A DNA stretch of 39,404 bases from a virus. The notes beneath the pieces were generated by a model that worked only from the letters and a program-made list of their open reading frames with translations, was not told where the DNA came from and searched no databases. Location: positions 1 to 39,404 of the IMG/VR virus record IMGVR_UViG_3300035698_010429; one strand, given 5' to 3'. This document shows, one piece after another, positions 25,678 to 32,228 of the stretch. Made by a program: the position numbers and the translations under genes. The first letter of the stretch is position 1, and each line of letters opens with the position of its first letter.

Positions 25678-27113
25678 TCGGATTCTTCAGGCTGCATGGC
25701 AGCCGCCTCTTCTTCCGGGGTGGTCGGTGCGTTCTGGTTCATGAGCGCCTGCTGGGCAAGCGCCAAATCCAGCTCGTCTACCTCGGGGGCATCCGGCAGA
25801 CCCAGGATTCCACGAAGGATATTGATCGCCTCGTCGTCCGGAGCAAGGCCAGCTGCTGCGAGATCCTTGAGCGCCGTGGTCACCTCGGTGATGTCGCGAT
25901 ACTGGATCTTCTCGACGGAGAAGGTGGGCATGAGATCTTCGTCCCAGCCATTGAGTGCCCACAGAGGCTTGAGGAAATCCTTCTCGTAGGTCTCCTTGAG
26001 TTCCTTCAGGCAGCTGTCCACGATAAGGCCGAACTGCTGAGTCTTGTCCCTGGAGAGCGCATAGGATCCACCCGAGTCGCCGCCCAGGAGCAACTGCTCC
26101 ACACCGAGGACACGAGCGATCTCTCGATTGAGCCTCTCGATAGCAGCCGCAACCTCAGCTGCGGTGCCAGGGCTTCCTTGGAGAAGCTCTACGTCCCACT
26201 GGCGAACGTTGCTCGGGGTAGAGCGTTCGTCGCTGGTCTGGTAGGTCATGCTGTCCAGCAGCATCCCCATCTCCGGAGTCTTGTTGTGCGAGGAGATGAA
26301 GTCAAGCATGGGCTGCTTGAGTGCGTTCGCTTGGACCTCGGTGAGCTGGCCAGCTGTGACCATCTGCTCGAGCTGAGAGAACGGGCCGCGAGCAACCGGA
26401 ATTCCGCGCAGGTCCGTCTCGAATCCCCAGGCCTCGAGGAGCTCGTATCGCTGCAGCTTCTTGGCTGCCTTGATTACGTGCCGGAACATACCCAAACCTT
26501 CGGGGCTGTCGTTGATCGTGTCGTCGACCAGGTACAAACACTTGCCCCTGGGCAGGTAGATCTCCTGCTGGGTCTGGGGGTTGGTCTGAACGAAGCCCAA
26601 GACCGTACCGGACACGTCGACGTCCCAGCGTTCGATGGTCATTTGGGCACGAGGCTCGATGTCCATGAACGCGATGATGCCATCCTCGTTGCGCTTGGCG
26701 GTCCACTCCTGGACGCTGAATCCCCACATGCAGTACATGGCTCCACGCCGCACTACCCTGTGCCACGGGGTGGTCATGCCGTCCATGATCTTCTTCACCT
26801 TCTCGGCAACCTCCTCGGCTGCCGGCGAGTCGTCTGCAGGCTCAACTGTCCACTTGGCCTTGGCGACCAGGTTCGCGAAGTAGCGAACGCCTGCTGCAAC
26901 GATGCTGACGTTGGCCAGCATCTCCGAGTAGGTCCGATATCGTTCCGATCCCTGGAGGCTTTGATCCTTCTCCTTCTGGAGGACATAGCCACCATAGATC
27001 GCGGTGCCAGGTGCACCCACCGACTGAAAGGGAGAGGCCTTTGCAGGATTGCTCCCCCTGACGCTCGGGTCCAGGACCTCAGCCTTGCTGAATTGTTTGC
27101 GTTTTCTACTCAT
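25674..27113 (-). CDS. Portal protein (DUF935 / Mu gp29-like)
   Basis: 479 residues, ATG at 27113 overlapping the terminase stop (TGATG). Portal features in order: a clip/stem N-terminal region with YRTYSEMLANVSIVAAGVRYF, the wing with RRGAMYCMWGFSVQEW and FMDIEPRAQMTIERWDVD, the helical LGMFRHVIKAAKKLQRYELLEAWGFETDLRG, and LNREIARVLGVEQLLLGG with GGSYALSRDKTQQFG, a signature of DUF935 portals. The acidic C-terminus (TTPEEEAAAMQPEESE) is probably disordered. The dodecameric ring carries DNA through the prohead vertex and binds the terminase encoded just upstream. Confidence 0.9.
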   Translation of the reverse strand: MSRKRKQFSKAEVLDPSVRGSNPAKASPFQSVGAPGTAIYGGYVLQKEKDQSLQGSERYRTYSEMLANVSIVAAGVRYFANLVAKAKWTVEPADDSPAAEEVAEKVKKIMDGMTTPWHRVVRRGAMYCMWGFSVQEWTAKRNEDGIIAFMDIEPRAQMTIERWDVDVSGTVLGFVQTNPQTQQEIYLPRGKCLYLVDDTINDSPEGLGMFRHVIKAAKKLQRYELLEAWGFETDLRGIPVARGPFSQLEQMVTAGQLTEVQANALKQPMLDFISSHNKTPEMGMLLDSMTYQTSDERSTPSNVRQWDVELLQGSPGTAAEVAAAIERLNREIARVLGVEQLLLGGDSGGSYALSRDKTQQFGLIVDSCLKELKETYEKDFLKPLWALNGWDEDLMPTFSVEKIQYRDITEVTTALKDLAAAGLAPDDEAINILRGILGLPDAPEVDELDLALAQQALMNQNAPTTPEEEAAAMQPEESE

Positions 27114-28708
27114 CAGTATTGTACCATCCGCCCAGGAGTGAGAGCAAGTTTCGGTCCAGCGTTCTGCAAGATGTAATCGTATGCGCGTGATGCTGCGTCA
27201 ACTTGGTCCTTGTACTCCGAGTTCGGAAACAGTCCGGCTTCGGCGAGGAAGGCATCATTCCATGCCCCACGAACGAGGAATACGTTACCGGCTTCGGTCT
27301 GAGCCGCCAAGGGAATTGCGCGATTCTCCTTAGATCCTGTTTCGGGAGAGAAGCGACAGTTGAATCCCTGAAGCAGAGCAGCGAATGCTCGGATCTGAGA
27401 TTTGCCTGCCTGACCAGGATCCTGGGGAATGGAGATGGGGATCCCGACTCCGTCCCGATGGGCACATGCCAGGATGGATTGCTCAACCCCACCCGCCTCT
27501 TTTCGGTATCGGTCAACGTCCGAGATCACGATTCGCCCATCACTCGTTCGGCCCACCTTGACGCCTACCGTCCAGGCAGCGTTCTGCTTGTCCGTGGCAG
27601 CGAGGTCATAGCCTCTGCACCACTGGATACAATGGGGCTCGCTGTCCAGGAAGATGAAATCGTCCTTGTTGAACATTCCCCCTCCACGCGGAACGGGTCG
27701 CTGCTGGAGCTGGGCAGCCTCAGCATAGCTGCCTCCCTCAGAGCGGAACTGCAGCTTGAGGTCGCGAACGGTCGCGTCGTTGAAACGCTCGGGCCATGCG
27801 AGCTCGCCCTCCACGGACCTGGGGTCCTGGCAGTACATGAGCTGGCCATCGTCGTCAGGGACGAAGTACGGGAGAGGCTCACCGTCCTCCTTGATGCGCC
27901 TCATCCGTGTCGGCGCACCGAACGGGGAGGCTACCGTCGTCCAGCTCTTGTGCTTCGGCTCAGCCTCCATGGGGATGACCAGGTGGGTCCAGTTCTGCTC
28001 GGCTGCCAGCTTGTTGATGATGAGGCCAGAGATGTCCTGCTCGTGCAGTCGCTGCATGATGATCACGTAGACAGGACGTGCCTGGTCTATGAATCGCGTC
28101 GGAGTAGTCTCCGAGAACCAGAAGCGAGCCGTCGCACGCTCAGTATTGCTCTCTGCCAAACCCACACTATGAGGGTCGTCAATGATGAAACGATGACCAC
28201 GACGACCAGTAAGACCAGCACCAACAGAAGCTGCGAAACGCCAACCACGTCCAGTGTTTGCATAGTGTTCCTTTCCATCCTGGTCGGCCTTGAACTCCAT
28301 CGGCCAATGACTCTGGTACCATTCGCTCTTGAGGAGATCTCGGCACAGCATCATATCCCGGATAGGCAGTCCCTTCTCGTAGGATGCTGAGATGTACTTG
28401 TAGTGAGCCTGTCCCTTGGGACCCCATTCCCAGGCAGGCCAGAAGACGTTGACCAGGAGACTCTTGGCGAAACCAGGTGGAACGTTGATCAGGACTCGAG
28501 TAATCTCACCTCGGGTGACTGCCTCGAGGGTGGCACAGATCCTCTCCATGGACCAGCCGCCGATCATCTCCTCACCTGGGTGCAGGTTGGGCCACGCTGC
28601 AGTTACGAAGGCCATAAGGCTCTTCTCACAGCGGAGCTTCTCCATCTCCTTGAGCGCTCGCTTCGGATGGGCCAAAGCAGCCTTGATGATGTCCTCTTCC
28701 GATGTCAA
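27113..28708 (-). CDS. terL: Terminase large subunit
   Basis: 531 residues. ATPase: a variant Walker A VPPGFAKS (about 76-83) and Walker B FIIDDPH (about 175), followed by the coupling motif region PVYVIIMQRLHEQDISG. Nuclease: RNase H-like acidic residues in GYDLAATDKQNA, in ISIPQDPGQAGKSQ and in YKDQVDAASRAY at the C-terminus. The enzyme cuts concatemeric DNA and pumps it into the prohead. It begins with TTG at 28708, since the preceding stop TGA overlaps this TTG (TTGA) and the first in-frame ATG is 21 residues further in. The adjacent gene order, small subunit before and portal after, is standard. Confidence 0.92.
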   Translation of the reverse strand: MTSEEDIIKAALAHPKRALKEMEKLRCEKSLMAFVTAAWPNLHPGEEMIGGWSMERICATLEAVTRGEITRVLINVPPGFAKSLLVNVFWPAWEWGPKGQAHYKYISASYEKGLPIRDMMLCRDLLKSEWYQSHWPMEFKADQDGKEHYANTGRGWRFAASVGAGLTGRRGHRFIIDDPHSVGLAESNTERATARFWFSETTPTRFIDQARPVYVIIMQRLHEQDISGLIINKLAAEQNWTHLVIPMEAEPKHKSWTTVASPFGAPTRMRRIKEDGEPLPYFVPDDDGQLMYCQDPRSVEGELAWPERFNDATVRDLKLQFRSEGGSYAEAAQLQQRPVPRGGGMFNKDDFIFLDSEPHCIQWCRGYDLAATDKQNAAWTVGVKVGRTSDGRIVISDVDRYRKEAGGVEQSILACAHRDGVGIPISIPQDPGQAGKSQIRAFAALLQGFNCRFSPETGSKENRAIPLAAQTEAGNVFLVRGAWNDAFLAEAGLFPNSEYKDQVDAASRAYDYILQNAGPKLALTPGRMVQY

Positions 28709-28950
28709 AAGATCTCGTCCTCGTGCTGGAAGCCCAAGGAGGTTAGCTCGAACTGAGCTACGATCCTCCCTTCCAGGGAAGGATGAAGCTCGACACGTGG
28801 CCCAGCGTACTCGCGGAAACGCTTGTGGGCGGCACGCATGGAGGAGCGTAGGGTCTTACGTCCCTCCCCATCGTACCATCCGTCCTGGAGGAGAGCCAGC
28901 TCGGCGAGGCGTTCGGTGATGTACATGGGTGCCTTGTACCTGCGCTTCAA
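28705..28950 (-). CDS. Small protein between terminase genes (DGE-motif type)
   Basis: 81 residues if TTG at 28950 is used (it overlaps the previous stop as TTGA and has GAGGGCG upstream), or 73 residues from ATG 28926. The sequence ALLQDGWYDGEGRKTLRSSM followed later by GPRVELHPSLEGRIVAQFEL recalls a widespread small family with a 'GW.DGEG...P....GGI..E' pattern whose function is not known to me. It is cotranslated with the terminase genes. It could be a packaging accessory or simply a passenger. Confidence 0.6.
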   Translation of the reverse strand: MKRRYKAPMYITERLAELALLQDGWYDGEGRKTLRSSMRAAHKRFREYAGPRVELHPSLEGRIVAQFELTSLGFQHEDEIF

Positions 28951-29153
28951 ACGCGATCGCCCTCGCCCAACTCCTCAGCGAGCATGTCCTCGATCAACGC
29001 ATGCATCCGGCGCAGCTGACCCTTCTTGAGTCGGCCGTCGTACCGGATGATGGTGAAGGACTCAGAAGGGGTGTGGCCGCTTGCCATTTCCCAACCCGTC
29101 TCCAAAAGACCCAGGCTTGCTCGCAATAGATGGAGCATTTCTTTGCTGTTCAT
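28947..29153 (-). CDS. Small helical protein of the terminase region
   Basis: 68 residues, ATG at 29153. Predicted helices: MNSKEMLHLLRASLGLLETGWEM, then a short strand FTIIRYDG and a basic helix KKGQLRRMHALIEDMLAEELG. No known family. The first 34 codons overlap the zinc-finger gene in another frame. Its stop overlaps the next gene's TTG (TTGA). It is most likely real because codon usage and charge pattern look natural and the coupling is tight, but no homolog is recognised. Confidence 0.5.
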   Translation of the reverse strand: MNSKEMLHLLRASLGLLETGWEMASGHTPSESFTIIRYDGRLKKGQLRRMHALIEDMLAEELGEGDRV

Positions 29154-29283
29154 CGTCGTCTCGATCGAAGAGGTAGTGGTCGATAGCACAGTCGGGGGAG
29201 CAGTGCTCCAGCCCATCGTACAGCGGAGCAGCCTCGAGACTGATCTTCTGCTTGCAGAAAGGGCATGTCCTACTCGGCTTCAT
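29062..29283 (-). CDS. Small zinc-ribbon peptide next to the small terminase
   Basis: 73 residues, ATG at 29283 overlapping the end of the small terminase gene by 14 bp. A CPFC pair (residues 7-10) and a CSPDCAIDH segment (about 28-36) form a C-x2-C / C-x3-C-x3-H arrangement that can bind zinc, a layout seen in phage HNH-less zinc fingers and in host-takeover factors. The C-terminus is a glycine/lysine-rich tail. It overlaps the following 68-residue gene by 92 bp in a different frame. The GGA at -7 is a possible ribosome binding site. The metal motif makes a real gene likely, but the length of the tail is uncertain. Confidence 0.55.
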   Translation of the reverse strand: MKPSRTCPFCKQKISLEAAPLYDGLEHCSPDCAIDHYLFDRDDDEQQRNAPSIASKPGSFGDGLGNGKRPHPF

Positions 29284-29758
29284 CTTCCAGGAGTTGCTTG
29301 AGAAGAGCCTGCTGGCGATCGCTGAGCTTCCCGATGCCCAGGTCACCTTCATGCTGTACGGAACCCGAGAGCTCGACCTTGTTGGTTAGGCCCTGGCGAA
29401 CTCGGGCGGAAATGATCCGCGAGTAGAGCTCAGCCATCTTGTCTGAGTACACAGTCTTCCTTCCGACGATGCCCGTTCCCTCGTTGTTCCCGAGGTTCCC
29501 GTAGACGTCCTCCTCAATCCCGTCTATGCCCCTTCGCTTGAGTTGGCGGAGTAGCTCCTCGTCTGCCTCCTCGATAGCGTCAGCCCAGCGAGCAGCGAAC
29601 TCAGGGTTGCGGCCGCGCTCCTCGTAGAAGGCGGATTGGCAGCCAAGCTTGCTGTGGGGGCTCGCATGCTTGGCAGCCAGGATGACGAGCCCATGCTTAC
29701 TGAGGTGGTCAAGGAATGCTTCCATCCTTGCAGGGGACATTCTGCGTTGTTCTACCAT
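29270..29758 (-). CDS. terS: Terminase small subunit
   Basis: 162 residues, ATG at 29758 with GAGG 9-12 bases upstream, first gene of the virion operon. The N-terminal part is a helix-turn-helix DNA-recognition domain (GLVILAAKHASPHSKLGCQSAF, then YEERGRNPEFAARWADAIEE), the arrangement seen in the HTH-type small terminases. The middle is an oligomerising coil (ELLRQLKRRGIDGIEEDVYG) and the C-terminal helix (SDRQQALLKQLLEDEAE) would contact the large subunit. It recognises the packaging site, which in many phages lies in or near this gene. Confidence 0.82.
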   Translation of the reverse strand: MVEQRRMSPARMEAFLDHLSKHGLVILAAKHASPHSKLGCQSAFYEERGRNPEFAARWADAIEEADEELLRQLKRRGIDGIEEDVYGNLGNNEGTGIVGRKTVYSDKMAELYSRIISARVRQGLTNKVELSGSVQHEGDLGIGKLSDRQQALLKQLLEDEAE

Positions 29759-30136
29759 GGTTCGATCCTCGCGCACATGTGGGTTGTGTTCGCCTCGATT
29801 CGGGCGATGCCCCATTCTACGTCCTACTGCCCAGAACACCTACCACTATTCCCCGAACTATGTCCACTAGAAACGCATCTGCAGAAATAGTCGGGATTTC
29901 ACGTCCTCACAGTCACGCCACTCCCTATCCACTATCATACTACTAATTTAGAGAAAGGGGGTAGTGATGGACAACAGGGTCCGCCACTTTGAGCGTTTTG
30001 GGCAAATCCCCACCGCAAACCTAGTACGGTCGTAACTCACGTTCGCCATTACACTTACGACCGCTATCACCCCCATAGTGGATCTAGTAGTCTAGTGGAC
30101 TCCACTACAGACCACCAGTCACGCTACCCTTCAGAT
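29759..30136. promoter_or_regulatory. Repeat-rich intergenic region B, between virion operon and trypsin-like gene
   Basis: 378 bp without a gene, between divergent starts. On the minus strand TATGAT (29939-29934) preceded 17 bp upstream by CTACCCCC could drive the virion operon. Motifs shared with region A (3582-3763): TCCACTAGAAAC at 29863-29874 (inverse of 3714-3725), TCCACTAT at 29928-29935, TAGTGGATCTAGT at 30076-30088, a perfect TAGTGGA-C-TCCACTA dyad at 30093-30107, and AAGGGGGTAGT near 29955. A packaging site, operator or origin are all possible. A long inverted repeat is listed separately. Confidence 0.6.
30027..30063. repeat. Perfect 9-bp inverted repeat (operator-like)
   Basis: CGGTCGTAA (30027-30035) and TTACGACCG (30055-30063), 19-bp spacer, 74 bp before the trypsin-like gene. 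The centre-to-centre distance is 28 bp, near two and three-quarter helical turns. The dyad could be a binding site for a dimeric repressor or an RNA hairpin. The same 10-mer ACGGTCGTAA also occurs at the end of a small gene near 37768. Confidence 0.5.
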
Positions 30137-30793
30137 ATGAGATACATCGTCATCGCAGTCCTTTTCGCCGCATGTTCGACTACACCTGCCCCCAACGAGC
30201 AGGCCTTCTTAGCTCTCCACAAGTCCTGCTTGGCAGAGACAGAAACTAGCAGCGGATCGGGATTTGCGATCAACGAGACCCAAGTCATGACTGCCTGGCA
30301 CGTGGTCCAGTACGCCACATCCGTCAAGGCCGATGGACGAACCGCTTGCCACTGGTCTCAGCTCGAGCTCCATGACGCAGCCATCATCACCTTCGAGCGG
30401 CCGCACGGTCTCAGGGTATGGACGCTCCGCAGCCATGATGTCACAGCAGCGGAGCGTGTCTACATCTCAGGGTGGGGAGTGGGCCGCCACTGGTGGTCCT
30501 CTGGTTACGCCACTGAGGACCCCGACCGGATCAACCTACCCATCTGCCCCGGAGACTCCGGAGCGCCCGTGTACGACAAACGAGGAGCAGTGGTGGGCAT
30601 CGTAACCGCGAGGGGACACTACGCTCAGCACCACTGCCACATCGTTCCGATGTCAAGGCTTCTTCCAGCCATCCAGGGACCACCCAGACATATCCACATC
30701 CTCAGTATCGATCAGGATCCCGCCAGTTTCCCCGGGATCGAAGGTGATGATGTCCAGGTCACCCTGGAGCTCGATCCCCTCCTCCGCGAATAG
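30137..30793 (+). CDS. Trypsin-like serine protease lipoprotein
   Basis: 218 residues, the only convincing plus-strand gene. Residues 1-13 are a lipoprotein signal (MRYIVIAVLFAAC), with C13 as lipidation site after L-F-A-A. A short linker is followed by a trypsin fold: AWHVV with H55, ELHDAAIITF with D80, and CPGDSGAPV with S141, together the catalytic triad. SGSGFAINETQVMTAWH and GVGRHWW look typical of S1-like proteases with a histidine/aromatic loop. It should be exported and anchored at the outer membrane or cell surface in a Gram-negative host. The ATG at 30137 is chosen because it opens the signal peptide. The C-terminal 46 residues lie opposite the end of a minus-strand gene. Confidence 0.86.
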   Translation: MRYIVIAVLFAACSTTPAPNEQAFLALHKSCLAETETSSGSGFAINETQVMTAWHVVQYATSVKADGRTACHWSQLELHDAAIITFERPHGLRVWTLRSHDVTAAERVYISGWGVGRHWWSSGYATEDPDRINLPICPGDSGAPVYDKRGAVVGIVTARGHYAQHHCHIVPMSRLLPAIQGPPRHIHILSIDQDPASFPGIEGDDVQVTLELDPLLRE

Positions 30794-30880
30794 TGCCAGG
30801 GCGATCTCCTCGCAGAAGCCCAAGGTTGGGCCTACAGCGACGACGAACATCCCTCGATACCTGACGATGATCCCAACCAT
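30653..30880 (-). CDS. Small protein of unknown function, antisense to the protease gene end
   Basis: 75 residues, ATG at 30880 overlapping the SSB stop (TGATG), last gene of the long overlapping operon. The sequence MVGIIVRYRGMFVVAVGPTLG followed by CEEIALALFAEEGIELQGDLD and DPGETGGILIDTEDVDM is acidic and looks like a compact alpha/beta domain, perhaps nucleic-acid or nucleotide related, but no family is recognised. Its 3' half (30653-30793) is antisense to the protease gene, an unusual convergent overlap. Translational coupling to SSB supports that it is real. Confidence 0.55.
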   Translation of the reverse strand: MVGIIVRYRGMFVVAVGPTLGFCEEIALALFAEEGIELQGDLDIITFDPGETGGILIDTEDVDMSGWSLDGWKKP

Positions 30881-31230
30881 CAGAATGGAGTGCCGTCAGC
30901 AGGCTCACGGGACCCGACAAACTCAAACCCGTTGGCGTGGATGACGAGCTTGGATCGCTTCTCGCCATCCTTCTCCCAGCTCTCGTAGACCAGCTCGCAG
31001 GAGGGGAAGCATGCCGGCGACCCTTTGCTGTGGTGCTTGGCAAACGCCTCGGCACGCTTGCCAAACAGTTTGACATCCACGAACACAGGCTCGTCGATCC
31101 AGTCCTCTCCCTTCTTGCGTCGTCGGTTGATAGCCAACCCCACATTCGCGATCGCAGTTCCGCTCTGGGCAAACCGGAGGTCCACATCGCGAGTTAGGTG
31201 TCCTGCGTAGGTTCCGTTGTTGATGTTCAT
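30880..31230 (-). CDS. ssb: Single-stranded DNA-binding protein (OB-fold)
   Basis: 116 residues, ATG at 31230. The N-terminus MNINNGTYAGHLTRDVDLRF and GTAIANVGLAINRR followed by EPVFVDVKLFGKRAEAFAKH is the classic SSB OB-fold order (strand 1, 'N..G.lt.D.e.r', 'va.f.la.nr', 'w..v..fgk.ae'). The C-terminus is short and ends DGTPF, which resembles the partner-binding tip ending in PF of bacterial SSBs, although the acidic part is short (EPADG). The protein coats ssDNA at forks and recombination intermediates. It is coupled by ATGA to the upstream gene and TGATG to the downstream gene. Confidence 0.88.
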   Translation of the reverse strand: MNINNGTYAGHLTRDVDLRFAQSGTAIANVGLAINRRRKKGEDWIDEPVFVDVKLFGKRAEAFAKHHSKGSPACFPSCELVYESWEKDGEKRSKLVIHANGFEFVGSREPADGTPF

Positions 31231-31496
31231 GCCGTGGCGATCCCCAGTAGAATTGCCTGAATGACACCGACGAGGCGAGCGTCTGCTGCCCGAGCCTCGA
31301 GGGAAGCGTTGATACCCAGCTTCATGGCAACCAGGTCGCGGGATGCACGAAGCACCATCTCGAATCCCGGCTCCGCACTGGCAGCTGCCAGTCGAGCTCC
31401 TTCCAGGGCCACGATCTGAATCGCTTCATCCTTGGCCATGTTCAGTCGGACGTTGGTCTCGGACAGCGCATCTCGGAGTAGATCTTGAGGACTCAT
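31227..31496 (-). CDS. Small alpha-helical protein of unknown function
   Basis: 89 residues, ATG at 31496 overlapping the lipoprotein stop (ATGA), and its own stop overlaps the SSB start (ATGA). The chain is almost all helix (LLRDALSETNVRLNMAKDEA; IVALEGARLAAASAEPGFEM; VLRASRDLVAMKLGINAS) with a hydrophobic C-terminal segment (LVGVIQAILLGIATA) that may be a weak membrane helix. No family is recognised. Position between a lipoprotein and SSB does not define its function. Confidence 0.5.
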   Translation of the reverse strand: MSPQDLLRDALSETNVRLNMAKDEAIQIVALEGARLAAASAEPGFEMVLRASRDLVAMKLGINASLEARAADARLVGVIQAILLGIATA

Positions 31497-31933
31497 CGGT
31501 ACACGTTCCCGGCGATTGCCGAAGGCGGGTGGGTTGCCCACGAAGAAGAGGAGATGACGATCGGAGTTCTCCTGACACGTCGAACGAGCACCACGCGGGT
31601 GTACTCCTCGACGGCCAAGCGGAAGGTAGAGGCGCGGTCGCGCAGAATCGCAGCACCCTGCGGCCCCACGTCCCCAGCCACCAGTCGGGAGTCAATCCCA
31701 AGTAGGGCTGTCTCCTCGAGCTGTACGACATTCAGGATCCGCAGCGCACCAACGGAAGCAGAGTCAACTGCCTCGTCCCACTGTTCAAGGATCGCAGCGT
31801 CGAGTCCGCCGAGTTGGGCATCTGCCCGGACGCCAGGCCATCCAGCCTGAAAGGAGGGGACGAGGGTACGGTCTTGCACCCTGGAGGTAACACAGCTCGC
31901 CAAGACGAGCAGTGCGATGAGTAGAGATTTCAT
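31493..31933 (-). CDS. Predicted lipoprotein (possible outer-membrane spanin subunit)
   Basis: 146 residues, ATG at 31933. The first 14 residues (MKSLLIALLVLASC) are a lipoprotein signal, with LASC as lipobox and C14 as the modified residue. The mature part is helical and alanine-rich (DAAILEQWDEAVDSASVGAL, ILRDRASTFRLAVEEYTRVV) with a basic C-terminus. It follows a two-helix membrane protein directly (ATGA overlap), so an o-spanin or lysis lipoprotein is possible, although spanin lipoproteins are usually short and proline-rich and nested in the i-spanin gene. It could also be an unrelated periplasmic protein. No other motif is visible. Confidence 0.58.
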   Translation of the reverse strand: MKSLLIALLVLASCVTSRVQDRTLVPSFQAGWPGVRADAQLGGLDAAILEQWDEAVDSASVGALRILNVVQLEETALLGIDSRLVAGDVGPQGAAILRDRASTFRLAVEEYTRVVLVRRVRRTPIVISSSSWATHPPSAIAGNVYR

Positions 31934-32136
31934 TTTTGGTTCTCAAGAAGAGCTGCGGACTTGCCGCGATCGGCGAAACCTTGCGCACCGATGTACGCAA
32001 GCATGGGTGAAACGAGAGCGATGATTTCCTCCAGCTGGATCTCGGGGATGCCCAGCTTGACGGCGATGGCCGAAGCCATCGTGATCAGGGCACCAACGAA
32101 TTTCTTGCTGCTGAAGAGGTCACGAAGAACGGTCAT
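31930..32136 (-). CDS. Two-helix membrane protein (holin-like)
   Basis: 68 residues, ATG at 32136 overlapping the preceding stop (ATGA). Two hydrophobic segments, KFVGALITMASAIAVKLGI and EEIIALVSPMLAYIGAQGF, are joined by a short charged turn, and the C-terminus is lysine-rich (DRGKSAALLENQK). Small two-TM proteins with this size and charged ends are the usual shape of class II holins, and similar proteins are annotated as phage holins. No endolysin is visible nearby, so the lysis role is an inference from shape and from the adjacent lipoprotein and mini-protein. Confidence 0.6.
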   Translation of the reverse strand: MTVLRDLFSSKKFVGALITMASAIAVKLGIPEIQLEEIIALVSPMLAYIGAQGFADRGKSAALLENQK

Positions 32137-32228
32137 AGGACGATGTGGGCAACCAGTGCCCAAAAGGGTACACAGACAGCGAGACCGAAAATCATACCAC
32201 GTACAGGATCAATGTTTGGATATCGCAT
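32133..32228 (-). CDS. Tiny single-TM peptide upstream of the holin-like gene
   Basis: 31 residues from ATG 32228, or 20 residues from ATG 32195. The hydrophobic segment MIFGLAVCVPFWALVAHIVL spans nearly the whole short form. Its stop overlaps the next ATG (ATGA), which supports translation. The longer form overlaps the dNMP kinase-like gene end by 20 bases. The context (next to a two-TM protein and a lipoprotein) suggests a lysis-related or inhibitor peptide, but short hydrophobic frames also arise by chance. Confidence 0.42.
   Translation of the reverse strand: MRYPNIDPVRGMIFGLAVCVPFWALVAHIVL

Noticed and set aside
27203-28390. 395-codon plus-strand frame opposite the large terminase
   Set aside because: Shadow of terL; arginine/leucine-rich random-like sequence without motifs.
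30639-30656. ACATCG-TTC-CGATGT hairpin as terminator of the small-gene operon
   Set aside because: Six base pairs without a following T tract, inside the protease coding region; too weak to call.
32191-32214. Promoter-like CGTGGTATGAT at the start of the tiny TM gene
   Set aside because: The hexamer fits, but there is no TCCCC box or -35, and the site lies at the end of the kinase gene where it also supplies an ATG. Kept only as a weak hint in the promoter finding.
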